From positions 3,782,157 through 3,846,156 of the forward strand of contig NZ_ARVW01000001.1 of NCBI RefSeq assembly GCF_000384315.1: a stretch of DNA of 64,000 bases, in the 5' to 3' direction. Source of the DNA: Amycolatopsis nigrescens CSC17Ta-90. GTDB lineage: Bacteria; Actinomycetota; Actinomycetes; Mycobacteriales; Pseudonocardiaceae. A model generated the notes under the pieces. It saw only the letters and a list, made by a program, of their open reading frames with translations, made no database searches and was not told the origin of the DNA. Made by a program: the position numbers and the translations under genes. Shown piece after piece: positions 39,866 to 48,245 of the stretch. The first letter of the stretch is position 1, and each line of letters opens with the position of its first letter.

Positions 39866-40951
39866 TCACTGCATCCGGACGCGGCCCTCGGGGGAGATCT
39901 CGACCTGCCAGGTGCCGGGCCACTGCAGGGTGCGGCCGGGGGCGACGAAGGTGTTCTGCAGGTGCACCGTGCCCGGCGGTTCCTCGAAGCGCAGGTCGGC
40001 GTTGCCCTTGAACTGGGTGCGGCGCAGGTCGAGCTCGTCCTGAAAACGCGCCCCCTTGAACAGCACCTCGTTCTCGAACACCGCGTCCTTGAAGCTCGCT
40101 TCGCCGAGGAAACGGGTGTTCTCGAAGTCCGCCCGCCAGCCGAAGGTGGTGCCGCTGAACCAGGCCCGCTGACCGAAGGTGGTGTCCCGGCAGCGGAACT
40201 TGCCGGCCAGCCGCCCGCTGCCGGTGGTCACGTCGGTGAACCAGGCCTGCCCGGTGATCTCGCACTCGGAGAGGTTGCTCCGGCTGCGCAGCCTCGCCTG
40301 CCGCATGGTCAGGGTGCCGATCTTGCGGCCGTTCAGGTCGAGGTACTCCAATGAGGCGCCGGTCAGGTCGAGGTCGTAGCTCGGCGCCTCGCTGTGCGCC
40401 GCCGGCAGCAGGTCGTTGATCAGCCGCTGCGCGCTCAGCCGTACCGTCAGCTCGTTCTCCACCTCGGCCGTGTCGGTCGCGTCCTTGTCCTGGTACCGCG
40501 CGTGCTCGAACGGCCGCCGCAGGTAGGAGCAGAGCACGTCGAGCACGGTCTGGGTGTAACCGGGACGGCTTTCCGCGAGCCCGGCCAGCGCGTGCAGGGC
40601 GCCGACCCGCACCTGGTCCGCCTCGTGCCCGAGCAGCTCCACCGCCCGCGCGAACCGTTCGTCGGCCACCCGCAGCCGGTCGTGCTCGGCCCTGCTGCTC
40701 TCCAGTTCGTAGCGGTCCTGCTCGACGGCCTGACGGCGCTCTTCCACCTGGCGGCGCCGGTCGTTGAGCCAGAGCGCGTACAGCGCGACCACCGCGCCGC
40801 CGGCCAGCCCGCCGGTCTTCAGCGCTTCGCTCCGGTTGGTCGCCTTGTCGGTCAGCAGCCAGCCGGTGACCGCGACGAGCAGCAGCAGCGACAGCGCGGT
40901 GGTCGCGAACAGCGGCGATTTCCAGGCGGGTCGTCGATCGGGATCAGCCAC
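39866..40951 (-). CDS. Membrane-anchored pentapeptide-repeat protein
   Basis: A 361-residue protein. Two hydrophobic helices near residues 15-32 and 42-62 are followed by a coiled coil (LNDRRRQVEERRQAVEQDRY) and a HEAT-like helical region (EVLG-type VGALHALAGLAESR). The C-terminal ~150 residues contain pentapeptide-type repeats of A(D/N)LXX/XXF spacing (LRRTQFKGNADLRFEE and similar), which form a right-handed quadrilateral helix. Function is unknown; similar membrane-linked proteins are common in actinomycetes. GTG 40951 is the start. The gene directly faces purL at its 3' end. Confidence 0.85.
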   Translation of the reverse strand: MADPDRRPAWKSPLFATTALSLLLLVAVTGWLLTDKATNRSEALKTGGLAGGAVVALYALWLNDRRRQVEERRQAVEQDRYELESSRAEHDRLRVADERFARAVELLGHEADQVRVGALHALAGLAESRPGYTQTVLDVLCSYLRRPFEHARYQDKDATDTAEVENELTVRLSAQRLINDLLPAAHSEAPSYDLDLTGASLEYLDLNGRKIGTLTMRQARLRSRSNLSECEITGQAWFTDVTTGSGRLAGKFRCRDTTFGQRAWFSGTTFGWRADFENTRFLGEASFKDAVFENEVLFKGARFQDELDLRRTQFKGNADLRFEEPPGTVHLQNTFVAPGRTLQWPGTWQVEISPEGRVRMQ

Positions 40952-40988
40952 GGTGTCGAACCGTACTGGCCGCTCGGCGCCAAGGGGA

Positions 40989-41507
40989 CTAAACGGCCAA
41001 ACTCCGTTGCAGCAGCAAGGTGTCCAGCCGGCGGCCGTGCTTGTGGCCGACCGCCCGCAGCCGCCCGGCGGAGACGAACCCGCGGCGCTCGTGCAGGCCG
41101 CGCGACGCCGGGTCGGCGCCGTCCGGATCGACGGCCACCACCGCGATCACTTCCCGCACCCCGGCCTGCCCGCAGGCGCTCAGCAACTCGTCCAGCAGCA
41201 GGCCGCCGAGTCCCCTGCCGATCGCCCATGGCGCCAGGTAGATCGAGTTCTCCACGGTCCCGCGGTAGGCGGGCCTTGGCTTCCACGGTGCGCAGTAGGC
41301 GTAGCCGGCGACCCGCCCGTCGTGCTCGGCGACCAGGAACGGCAGCCCGGCGTCGAGCACGTCGGCCATCCGGCCCGCCCATTCCCGCTCGTCCGGCGGG
41401 CTCAGTTCGAAGGTGGCGACGCTGTGCTCGACGTAGTGCGCATAGATTTCGCCGATGCCGGGCAGGTCTTCCGGGCTGGCCGTTTTCACTATAGTAGAAC
41501 TGTCCAC
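40989..41507 (-). CDS. GNAT N-acetyltransferase (phosphinothricin-acetyltransferase-like)
   Basis: A 172-residue GNAT enzyme: VKTASPEDLPGIGEIYAHYV, the middle FLVAEHDGRVAGYAYC, and the acetyl-CoA loop APWAIGRGLGGLLLDELL. It is closest in wording to phosphinothricin/methionine-sulfoximine acetyltransferases (ENSIYLAPW, HERRGFVSAGRL), which acetylate toxic amino acids. GTG 41507 is used because TACACT lies six bases before it. The start is inside an 11-bp inverted repeat shared with the divergent XRE-cupin regulator, which is therefore a likely controller. Confidence 0.88.
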   Translation of the reverse strand: MDSSTIVKTASPEDLPGIGEIYAHYVEHSVATFELSPPDEREWAGRMADVLDAGLPFLVAEHDGRVAGYAYCAPWKPRPAYRGTVENSIYLAPWAIGRGLGGLLLDELLSACGQAGVREVIAVVAVDPDGADPASRGLHERRGFVSAGRLRAVGHKHGRRLDTLLLQRSLAV

Positions 41508-41517
41508 TACTATAGTG
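41487..41517. promoter_or_regulatory. Operator: 11-bp inverted repeat over divergent promoters
   Basis: CACTATAGTAG (41487-41497) and CTACTATAGTG (41507-41517) are perfectly inverted with 9 bases between. The repeat covers the -10 boxes of both genes: TACTAT at 41508-41513 for the XRE-cupin gene (7 nt before ATG 41521), and TACACT on the minus strand (41519-41514) for the GNAT gene. A bound dimer would block both. Confidence 0.8.
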
Positions 41518-41520
41518 TAG

Positions 41521-42123
41521 ATGGAGCTGCGGGTGCTGGGCGCGCGAATTCAGTCACTGCGTGCCGAACGGGGGCTCACCCTGCAGGAGCTCGCGGACCG
41601 CTCGGCGGTCAGCGTGAGCATGTTGTCCTCGGTGGAACGCGGTGCGAAGGCACCGACCGTGGTGGTGCTGGACCGGATCGCCGTCGGCCTCGGCCTCCGG
41701 CTCGCGCAGCTGGTCGACGATCCGGAGGACGGCAGGATCGTGCTGCGCCGGGCCGACGAGCAGGACCTGGTGCACGAGCCGGGCGGCTGGCAGCGCACCA
41801 TCCTCACCCCGGTGGTGCCCGGGGTGAACTTCGAATGGATCCGCAGCACGCTGCCGCCCGGCTGCGACGCCGGCAGCTTCGGTGCCTACGCGTCCGGGTC
41901 CCATGTGTTCGTGGCCATGGAGGAAGGGCTGCTCGCGCTCACCGTCGGCGACCGGGTGCTCGAGCTGACGCCGGGCGACTCGGTCTACTTCGCCGCCGAC
42001 GTGTCGCACGGCTATGCCAACCCCGGCCGCGTCCAGTGCCGCTATTCGGTGGCCGCGCTGATCATGCGACGACGTCAGTTGCCGGCTTCACCTGGGGTGA
42101 TGGTGAAAAGCGAAATGCAGTAG
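41521..42123 (+). CDS. XRE-family regulator with cupin sensor domain
   Basis: A 200-residue regulator. The N-terminal HTH (residues ~5-60) reads RIQSLRAERGLTLQELA then DRSAVSVSMLSSVERGAK. The C-terminal ~110 residues form a cupin barrel (SHVFVAMEEGLLALTVGDR, then LTPGDSVYFAADVSHGYANP) that could bind a small ligand or metal. Such proteins, related to PuuR-like repressors, often control amine or amino-acid catabolism. It is divergent from a GNAT gene, with a shared perfect inverted repeat between them, so autoregulation and control of the acetyltransferase are likely. Its last 49 nt overlap the convergent proline-rich gene. Confidence 0.9.
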   Translation: MELRVLGARIQSLRAERGLTLQELADRSAVSVSMLSSVERGAKAPTVVVLDRIAVGLGLRLAQLVDDPEDGRIVLRRADEQDLVHEPGGWQRTILTPVVPGVNFEWIRSTLPPGCDAGSFGAYASGSHVFVAMEEGLLALTVGDRVLELTPGDSVYFAADVSHGYANPGRVQCRYSVAALIMRRRQLPASPGVMVKSEMQ

Positions 42124-42827
42124 CTCGAGCCGGTCGAGGTCGCGGTCAGCAGCCCGATCTGCGGCTCGCCGCTGACCGTACCGCTGACCGTGGCCACCGC
42201 CTCCTCCTCACCGATGGCGGGGCTGGTCTCGAGCTGCGGCTCGCCGGCCACCGCGGTCTGCACCCCGGCTTCGACAAGCACCGCGGCGTCCTCGCAGGCC
42301 AGCGCCGACGCGCCGGCGCCGTCCTTCGCGTTCAGCTTGGCCACGAACTCCTTGAGCGTCGGGTTGGCCGGGCTGTCCGGCAGCCCTAGCGACGGTGGCA
42401 CCTGCTCGGACTCCGAGGGCGAGGACGACTCGGTCGACGAGCGCGGTGCGGATGACCTGCTCGAAGGCGCCGACGACTGGCTCGGCGGCGGCGCGGCCGC
42501 GCTGGGCTCGTCCTTGCTGAGGAAGAAGCCGGGTGCCACGAACCCGGTCACCGCGAGCGCGGCGACCGCCACCACGGCGATCCCGATCCCGACCCAGAGC
42601 CCGGTCCTGTTCTTCTTCTCCGGTGGCGGAGGCGGCCCGCCGTAGCCGCCCGGCGTTCCATAACCGCCGGGCTGGGCGAACTGGCTGGTCGGCGGGTACT
42701 GCTGCCCCGGCTGCGGTGGCGGCCCGTACTGCTCGGGCCAGCCGTACTGCGGTTGCTGCTGTCCGTACGGGTCGGGCTGCGGCCGGCCGTAGGGATCGCC
42801 CCCTGGCTGCTGGGGTGGGTAAGACAT
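42075..42827 (-). CDS. Proline-rich membrane-anchored protein, unknown
   Basis: A 250-residue protein starting at ATG 42827, after GGAGGCGACAC. The N-terminal ~75 residues are a Pro/Gly/Gln/Tyr-rich, probably disordered, cytoplasmic segment (YGRPQPDPYGQQQPQYG). One membrane helix follows (residues ~77-101), then a Ser/Pro-rich linker and a small extracytoplasmic domain with cysteines (ALACEDAA and SYCISLF) that could form a disulfide. This is the usual layout of actinomycete cell-envelope proteins of the DUF4352/DUF4333-like class, but no specific family is recognised. It converges on the XRE-cupin gene with a 49-nt overlap. Confidence 0.78.
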   Translation of the reverse strand: MSYPPQQPGGDPYGRPQPDPYGQQQPQYGWPEQYGPPPQPGQQYPPTSQFAQPGGYGTPGGYGGPPPPPEKKNRTGLWVGIGIAVVAVAALAVTGFVAPGFFLSKDEPSAAAPPPSQSSAPSSRSSAPRSSTESSSPSESEQVPPSLGLPDSPANPTLKEFVAKLNAKDGAGASALACEDAAVLVEAGVQTAVAGEPQLETSPAIGEEEAVATVSGTVSGEPQIGLLTATSTGSSYCISLFTITPGEAGN

Positions 42828-42970
42828 GTGTCGCCTCCAGAGTTTCGCCGCAGTGCGACGCGCCGCCGAGCTGCCCGGTTCCGACCGCATTGTGCCTGCC
42901 ACCACGGCCCGCTACGAAAACGGCTCCTGCCCGGCCGAAGCCGGACAGGAGCCGCGTTGTCCGCTGGGAA

Positions 42971-43867
42971 CTAGCCGTTGGCCAGCGCCTGCAGCCGGTC
43001 GAACGCACCGTTGAACGAGTTCTGGTCGATCGGGCTCGAGCTGTACTGCCAGATGGTGTGGAAACCCCAGGCGTGCGGCAGCGTGCCGACGCTGGAGGCG
43101 TATCGCGCCACCCAAAGCGGGCTGGTCGCGCTGAAGTCACCGTCGACGCACTGGCTCCACCAGCTGGTGCTGGTGTAGATGACCGGCCAGCGGCTGGTGC
43201 GGGCGTGGTAGGTGTCGCTGAAGTCCTTGATCCACGCGGTCATGCCGCTCTTGGACTTGCCGTAGCAGGTGGCGCCGTAGGGGTTGTACTCCATGTCCAG
43301 CGCGCCGGGCAGGGTCTTGCCGTCCCTGGACCAGCCGCCGCCGTTGTCCACGAAGTAGTTCGCCTGCGCGGCGCCGCTCGTCTTGTCCGGCAGCGCGAAG
43401 TGGTATGCGCCGCGGATCATGCCGACGTTGTAGGAGCCGTTGTACTGCTGGGCGAAGTACGGGTTCTTGTAGCTGGTGGACTCGGTCGCCTTGACGTAGG
43501 CAAACCGCTTGCCCTGGCCCCACCAGTAGTTCCAGTCCACGTTCTGCTGGTGACCGCTGACGTCGATGCCGGGCACCGTGGCCATGGCCTGGAAACCGTC
43601 GGAGTTGAGGCCCTGCGGCTGCAGCGCCTGGTACTTGCTGTCCGGGGTGGACTGGTCGCCCTCCACCCGGCGGATCTGGGAACCGAGTTCGTGATCGTGC
43701 TGAGCCACGTAGTCAGCGACGGGCACGCCGTCGATGGTCTGCGGGACCGTGTCCACATTCGGGGTTGCGCCGGCCGGGGTCAGCGTGCCGAGCAGGAGCA
43801 CACTGACCGAGGCGGCGGCGATGACCGAGGCCAAAGCGCGCCGCCGGCTTCTTCGTGCAGAAGACAT
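42971..43867 (-). CDS. Secreted GH25 muramidase (lysozyme M1-like), paralogue 1
   Basis: A 298-residue secreted enzyme. The signal peptide has a basic start, core SVIAAASVSVLLLG and a cleavage near PAGATP. After a ~65-residue spacer comes a GH25 domain: PGIDVSGHQQNVDW (catalytic Asp), FAYVKATESTSYKNP, GAYHFALPDK, ALDMEYNPYG with the catalytic Asp/Glu pair, and YTSTSWW. It cleaves the N-acetylmuramyl-N-acetylglucosamine bond in peptidoglycan. ATG 43867 follows AAGGGATTCTGTG. A second GH25 gene lies just upstream in the same direction, about 190 nt apart. Confidence 0.93.
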   Translation of the reverse strand: MSSARRSRRRALASVIAAASVSVLLLGTLTPAGATPNVDTVPQTIDGVPVADYVAQHDHELGSQIRRVEGDQSTPDSKYQALQPQGLNSDGFQAMATVPGIDVSGHQQNVDWNYWWGQGKRFAYVKATESTSYKNPYFAQQYNGSYNVGMIRGAYHFALPDKTSGAAQANYFVDNGGGWSRDGKTLPGALDMEYNPYGATCYGKSKSGMTAWIKDFSDTYHARTSRWPVIYTSTSWWSQCVDGDFSATSPLWVARYASSVGTLPHAWGFHTIWQYSSSPIDQNSFNGAFDRLQALANG

Positions 43868-44055
43868 CACAGAATCCCTTCAAATACCCTCGCGGTGGGC
43901 GGCTTACAGCAGGTAGCCGTCCGAGCGTCGATTGTTAACGATGCCTGCGTCATCTGTCACTAAATTCCGTGAACCAAACATGCCAAGTGGGTGATTTACG
44001 GATGCGAATAACTGACAGTCGGTGAGTGGGCAACGGCGCGCCCGTGACCTCGGAA

Positions 44056-44862
44056 TCAGCCCCTGGCCAGGGCTTCGACGCGGCCCATCGGGCCGTTGTA
44101 GTAGTTCTGGTCGCCGGGCAGCGTGCCGGCGTTCGCGAACTGCCAGATGCTCTGTTTCTCCCAGCCCGCCGGCAGTTCGCCGATTTGCGGTGCGTAGCGC
44201 GCCAGCCAGAGCGGGTTGGTGTTGCCGAACCCGCCGGCGTTGCCGGTGCACCGCTTCCACCAGCTGGTGCTGGTGTAGATCAGCGAGCTGCGGCCGGTGC
44301 GGGCCAGGTACCTGGCGGCGAAGTCCTTGATCCAACCGGTCATCCTGGCCGGGTCCATGGCGTAGCAGGCGTCGCCGTACGGGTTGTACTCGACGTCCAG
44401 CGCGCCGGGCAGGGTGCGGCCGTCGGAGGTCCAGCCGCCACCGTGGTCGATGAAGTAGTCGGCCTGTGCCGCGCCGCCGGAGACGTCCGGCCTGGCGAAG
44501 TGGTACGAGCCGCGGATCAGCCCGGCGCCTCGCGAGCCGTCGTACTGCTGGGCGAACTGCGGGTTGACATACCCGGTGCCCTCGGTCGCCTTGACGTAGA
44601 CGAACTTCGCGCCGGCACCGGCCGCGGCCGGCCAGTCCACCGCGCCCTGCCAGCCGCTGACGTCGTGCCCGAGCGTCTGATCGGCCTCGTTGTACCGCTC
44701 TGCCGGGGGCAGGCCGTGCACGCCTTCGTGCGCCGCGATCTGCGAGCCGGCGAAGTTGTCCGCGGCCAGCCGGTAGTCGGCACCGACCGCGGTGTCCGTC
44801 AGGCCGGTGGTGAGCAGCGCGCCGGTCGCGATGACCGCGAGCCACCTGCGCATGTTGACCAT
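44056..44862 (-). CDS. Secreted GH25 muramidase (lysozyme M1-like), paralogue 2
   Basis: A 268-residue secreted GH25 enzyme, paralogous to the neighbouring gene. Signal peptide core WLAVIATGALLTTGL; then GHDVSGWQGAVDW, FVYVKATEGTGYVNP, GSYHFARPD, ALDVEYNPYG and YTSTSWWKRC, including the catalytic acidic residues. Start choice is uncertain: ATG 44862, ATG 44853 or GTG 44871 are all possible and do not affect the mature enzyme. The two paralogues share about half of their GH25 residues by eye. Two tandem muramidases suggest a role in wall turnover or in attacking other bacteria. Confidence 0.92.
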   Translation of the reverse strand: MVNMRRWLAVIATGALLTTGLTDTAVGADYRLAADNFAGSQIAAHEGVHGLPPAERYNEADQTLGHDVSGWQGAVDWPAAAGAGAKFVYVKATEGTGYVNPQFAQQYDGSRGAGLIRGSYHFARPDVSGGAAQADYFIDHGGGWTSDGRTLPGALDVEYNPYGDACYAMDPARMTGWIKDFAARYLARTGRSSLIYTSTSWWKRCTGNAGGFGNTNPLWLARYAPQIGELPAGWEKQSIWQFANAGTLPGDQNYYNGPMGRVEALARG

Positions 44863-44942
44863 GGCGGTCACGATGCCTCGATGGAGCGCATTTCGCGAGT
44901 TGGGTGTCACCTGGGCGAGTGATCACGCCCGGGTGGCTCTCG

Positions 44943-45563
44943 CTACCGGGGCTCTTCGGTGATGGCCTTCAGCAGGTGCTCCGCCGGTACCACGGCGGTG
45001 ACCAGGTCGTGCGGGTTGATCGCCACCGGATGGCCGCCGAGCAGCAGCGCCATGTCGCGGCCGAGCACCGCGCGGGCGTGCGGCCACTCCTTCGGCACCA
45101 GCGACTTCGACGTGTACGCCGGCACCATCACCCGGCCGTCGGTGTTGTGGAAGCCGATCACCGTGCGCTGTATCGGCGACATGGCGTAGACCCAGAGCGT
45201 GGCGTTCAGCACGACGTTGGGCAGGTCCTCGGCCGGGCGGTGCTTGGTGCGCACCAGCTGGAGCAGGTGCTCGAGCTCGTTGCCGGGCTCCGGGAAGCCG
45301 AGCGCCTTCGGGGACGGGCGGTAGCGGTCGTTCGGGTGGAAGTCCTCCACCACCTTGCCGGCCGCGTTCACCGGGTAGGCGCCGACCACCGCCCAGGAGG
45401 GCACCGGCCCGTTCGGGTCGAACGCCTCGTCGATGACGTAGAGCCAGCTGTTCGGGTTCGCCCGCGCGTTGGCCCGCATCTCCTCGGTGATATCCGGCTT
45501 GCCGGACTTGGCCGCTTTCGGGGGGTTGGGTACCAGTCGGTCGGCCTCGTCCCGCTGCGCCAT
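44943..45563 (-). CDS. Type VII secretion-associated protein-like (SseB-type)
   Basis: A 206-residue cytoplasmic protein. The N-terminal half (DITEEMRANARANPNSWLYV, then DEAFDPNGPVPSWAVVGAYP, then YRPSPKALGFPEPGNELE) follows the pattern of actinomycete proteins annotated as type VII secretion-associated; the second half resembles the SseB N-terminal fold (VVLNATLWVYAM, then VMVPAYTSKSLVPKEWP). Its role is not known; position near other cell-envelope genes adds little. It starts at ATG 45563. The assignment rests on recall of the motif pattern and needs a profile search to be firm. Confidence 0.65.
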   Translation of the reverse strand: MAQRDEADRLVPNPPKAAKSGKPDITEEMRANARANPNSWLYVIDEAFDPNGPVPSWAVVGAYPVNAAGKVVEDFHPNDRYRPSPKALGFPEPGNELEHLLQLVRTKHRPAEDLPNVVLNATLWVYAMSPIQRTVIGFHNTDGRVMVPAYTSKSLVPKEWPHARAVLGRDMALLLGGHPVAINPHDLVTAVVPAEHLLKAITEEPR

Positions 45564-45611
45564 GTGCGTCCCTCGGTTCCCCGTCGTGCTTTTTTCGTCA
45601 GGCCCGCACTC

Positions 45612-45617
45612 TACTGT
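45612..45617 (+). promoter_or_regulatory. Predicted -10 box, leaderless sterol-carrier-family gene
   Basis: TACTGT ends six bases before ATG 45624. Confidence 0.5.
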
Positions 45618-45623
45618 TGTCGT

Positions 45624-46004
45624 ATGGCGACTCCGCGTTCGGTCGACCCCGGTGAGTTACTCGCCGCGGTGCGGGCGGTTTCCGGTTGGCTGAGCGGAGA
45701 CGAGCCGCGGCCGGCAAGGCCGGAGCTGGCCAAGGCGGTCCGGCTGAGCCTGCGCACCCTGGCCGCGGACGCGCCCGGCCGCAGCGTCGAGGTGCGGGTG
45801 CCGCCGTTCGCCGCGGTGCAGTGCGTCGAGGGGCTCCGGCACACCAGGGGCACTCCGCCGAACGTGATCGAGACCGATCCGCGGACCTGGCTGGAGCTGG
45901 CCACTGGACGTCTACAGTGGACAGACGCGGTGCAGGCCGGCCGGGTCACCGCATCCGGGACCCGGGCCGACCTCGCGCACTGGCTGCCGCTGCTCCGGCT
46001 TTGA
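45624..46004 (+). CDS. Sterol carrier family protein (SCP2-like)
   Basis: A 126-residue protein starting at ATG 45624. The C-terminal half (VEVRVPPFAAVQCVEG, then PPNVIETDPRTWLELATGRL, then WTDAVQAGRVTASGTRADLA) has the pattern of the actinobacterial sterol-carrier/SCP2-like fold, which binds hydrophobic ligands. This gene is usually near purF in actinomycetes, as here (purF begins about 3 kb downstream), although no functional link is known. The -10 box TACTGT six bases before the start suggests a leaderless transcript. It converges on the DUF574 methyltransferase gene. Confidence 0.88.
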   Translation: MATPRSVDPGELLAAVRAVSGWLSGDEPRPARPELAKAVRLSLRTLAADAPGRSVEVRVPPFAAVQCVEGLRHTRGTPPNVIETDPRTWLELATGRLQWTDAVQAGRVTASGTRADLAHWLPLLRL

Positions 46005-46010
46005 GCGGTC

Positions 46011-46847
46011 CTACGGCTTGCGCCCGACCGCGCCGGCGATGCAGAACTGCACCTGGTTCAGCGGCTTGATCCGGGGACCGTCCGGCCACCAGTCGGCGCA
46101 CAGCGCCAGGCCGGGGTCGACCAGGTCGAGCCCGGGGAACATGGCGGCGATCTCTTCCTTGGTTCGGAAGTACCCGCTGCCCATCGGGCTGTGCAGGAAC
46201 ATCTCCTCCATCTTGCGGGCCACCGTGCTGTGCTCGTTCTGCGGATCGATGAAGTGGCTCAGCGCCACGTACGAGCCGGACGGCAGTGCGTCGATGTAGG
46301 TCGCCATGATCTCGGCGGGGGTGGGGCTGCCGTCGTAGTGGTGCAGGGTGCCTAGCTGGAGCAGGGCCAGCGGCTCGCTGAAGTCGATGTGCTTGCGCAC
46401 GGTCTCGTTCTCGAGGATCTCCTCCGGGCTGAAGATGTCGGCCGAGACGAAGTGCGTCTGGTCGTTCTCCTCGAGCAGGGCCCGGCCGTGAGCCAGCACC
46501 ACCGGGTCGTTGTCCACGTAGACGACCCGTGAGTCCGGCTGGATGCGCTGCACGACCTGATGCGTGTTCTCCGCGGTGGGCAGCCCGGAACCGCAGTCCA
46601 GGTACTGCGTGATGCCGGTCTGGCTGGCCAGGAAGCGGCAGGCGCGGATCAGGAACCCGCGGTTCTCGGTGGCCAGCTCGGCCGCCTCGGGCGCCGCCTT
46701 CTGCACGCCACGCAGCACTTCACGGTCGATCTCGTAGTTGTCCTTGCCGTTGAGGAACGCGTCGTAGACCCTCGCGATGCTGGCCCTCGTGGGGTCGACG
46801 CCGACAGGGGCTGGGCGATCGGTATGTGCAGCTGCACCGGCAGGCAT
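46011..46847 (-). CDS. SAM-dependent methyltransferase, DUF574 family
   Basis: A 278-residue protein of the actinomycete DUF574 (S-adenosylmethionine-binding) family. Hallmarks are IARVYDAFLNGKDNYEIDRE near the N-terminus, QYLDCGSGLPTAENTHQV (SAM loop), VVYVDNDPVVLAHGRALL and the C-terminal segment CADWWPDGP. Members are abundant in streptomycetes and relatives, often next to XRE/DUF397 units; the methyl acceptor is unknown. GGAGG is seven bases before ATG 46847. The next gene on the other strand, 227 nt away, is an XRE-DUF5753 regulator, matching this frequent association. Confidence 0.93.
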   Translation of the reverse strand: MPAGAAAHTDRPAPVGVDPTRASIARVYDAFLNGKDNYEIDREVLRGVQKAAPEAAELATENRGFLIRACRFLASQTGITQYLDCGSGLPTAENTHQVVQRIQPDSRVVYVDNDPVVLAHGRALLEENDQTHFVSADIFSPEEILENETVRKHIDFSEPLALLQLGTLHHYDGSPTPAEIMATYIDALPSGSYVALSHFIDPQNEHSTVARKMEEMFLHSPMGSGYFRTKEEIAAMFPGLDLVDPGLALCADWWPDGPRIKPLNQVQFCIAGAVGRKP

Positions 46848-47074
46848 GGGAGGGCCTCCAATAAAGTTGTGGAGTAGCGCGGATCACACGTAGGGTAAGG
46901 GGTCCGGCTCGTGGCGTAAATGCGGGCACGAGCTTGACGTTGCCGGTTCGCCGTGTACGTTCGACGCTGGGAAGGAATTCCCTGGTGGGCTAGGCGTGTC
47001 GCTTCTGCGAAAGGCAGGAATCGGCGGCTGCTCGCAGTCTCTGGGTGACACGAAAGGGTAGGGAAGGTCCGATC

Positions 47075-47989
47075 ATGACCGAGGTCGGTTCGTCCGGCGC
47101 CGAGCAGGGTGGCGCTATCGTCCCGTCGGCCACTGACCAGCAGGGTACCGGCCCGACCGCACGCAGAATGGTGCTCGGCAGCCAGTTGCGGCGCTTGCGC
47201 GAGCAGGCCGGAATCACGCGTGCGGAAGCCGGTTACAACATTCGTGGCTCGGAATCCAAGATCAGCAGGCTGGAACTGGGCCGTGTCGGTTTCAAGGAAC
47301 GCGACGTCACCGACTTGTTGACCATGTACGGGATTACCGACCAGGTCGAGCGAAGCCAGTTCATGGACATGGTGAAGCAGTCCAACCAGCCCGGCTGGTG
47401 GCATCGCTACAACGACCTCACGCCGAGGTGGTTCGACGACTACATCGGCCTGGAGGAAGCGGCCGTCCGGATCCAGACCTACGAGCTGCAGTTCGTGCCC
47501 GGCCTGCTGCAGACCGAGGCGTACGCGCGGGCGATCTCCAGCCATGGCCGCCCGGATTCGGCCGATGACAACGTCGAACGTCGTGTCGCACTGCGGATGC
47601 GCAGGCAGAAGCTGCTGGCGAGGCCGAACTCGCCGCGGCTGTGGGCGGTCATCGACGAGTCCGTGCTGCACCGCCCGATCGGCGGAACCCGGGTCCTTCG
47701 CGCGCAGATCGGGCACCTGCTGGAGCTGACCACGATGCCGCACATCTCGCTGCAGATCGTGCCGCTGCGGTTGAGCGGCTACTCGGCCGAGGGCGCCTTC
47801 ACGCTGCTTCGGTTCAAAGAGGACGAACTGCCGGACATCGTTTATCTCGAACATCTCAGCGGCGCTCTTTACCAGGAGAAGCCGGAGGAGATCGAGATCT
47901 ACAGCCGCGCATTGGACCGGCTCGCGGTGGATGCCGAAACTCCGGACCGGAGCCGGCAGATGCTGGCCAAGGTGCGCGCTGATCTTTGA
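47075..47989 (+). CDS. XRE-family regulator with DUF5753 domain (1)
   Basis: A 304-residue regulator. The HTH is at residues ~30-85 (LRRLREQAGITRAEAGYN, then RGSESKISRLELGRVGF). The remaining ~200 residues form the DUF5753 domain (FVPGLLQTEAYARAI, then LLELTTMPHISLQIVPL). These proteins pair with DUF397 partners, usually encoded next door, as is the case 256 nt downstream. ATG 47075 follows GGGAAGGTCCGATC. It is divergent from the DUF574 methyltransferase. Palindromes at 48129-48194 in front of the DUF397 gene are candidate binding sites. Confidence 0.92.
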   Translation: MTEVGSSGAEQGGAIVPSATDQQGTGPTARRMVLGSQLRRLREQAGITRAEAGYNIRGSESKISRLELGRVGFKERDVTDLLTMYGITDQVERSQFMDMVKQSNQPGWWHRYNDLTPRWFDDYIGLEEAAVRIQTYELQFVPGLLQTEAYARAISSHGRPDSADDNVERRVALRMRRQKLLARPNSPRLWAVIDESVLHRPIGGTRVLRAQIGHLLELTTMPHISLQIVPLRLSGYSAEGAFTLLRFKEDELPDIVYLEHLSGALYQEKPEEIEIYSRALDRLAVDAETPDRSRQMLAKVRADL

Positions 47990-48128
47990 GTTCGCGTGCC
48001 GGCAGGCCCGAATTCGATCTTAGTGACGTGAAGTGTTGACCATGGCGATTTCCGAAGCGCTTGTTCACTCGATGGTGGACTTGCCGTGCCGTATATTTAA
48101 CTGACCGCAACCGCGCGTCCCTCCTGTG

Positions 48129-48194
48129 ATGCACGTGCATTTACGCGCGCAGGCACACGTGCTAGTTTTGCGATCACAGTCAAATGCACGTGCA
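48129..48194. promoter_or_regulatory. Pair of TGCACGTGCA palindromes upstream of the DUF397 gene
   Basis: ATGCACGTGCAT (48129-48140) and ATGCACGTGCAG (48184-48195) are near-identical palindromes 55 bp apart; a related ACACGTGC lies between (about 48154-48161). They precede the DUF397 start at 48246 and follow an XRE-DUF5753 gene, so they are candidate operators for that regulator. The gap 47990-48245 has no other gene, though an AT-rich TATATT occurs at 48092. Confidence 0.7.
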
Positions 48195-48245
48195 GATGCA
48201 CTCCGCGTTATCTGGGGCGGAAGTAGTCGGGAAGGTGGGATCACA

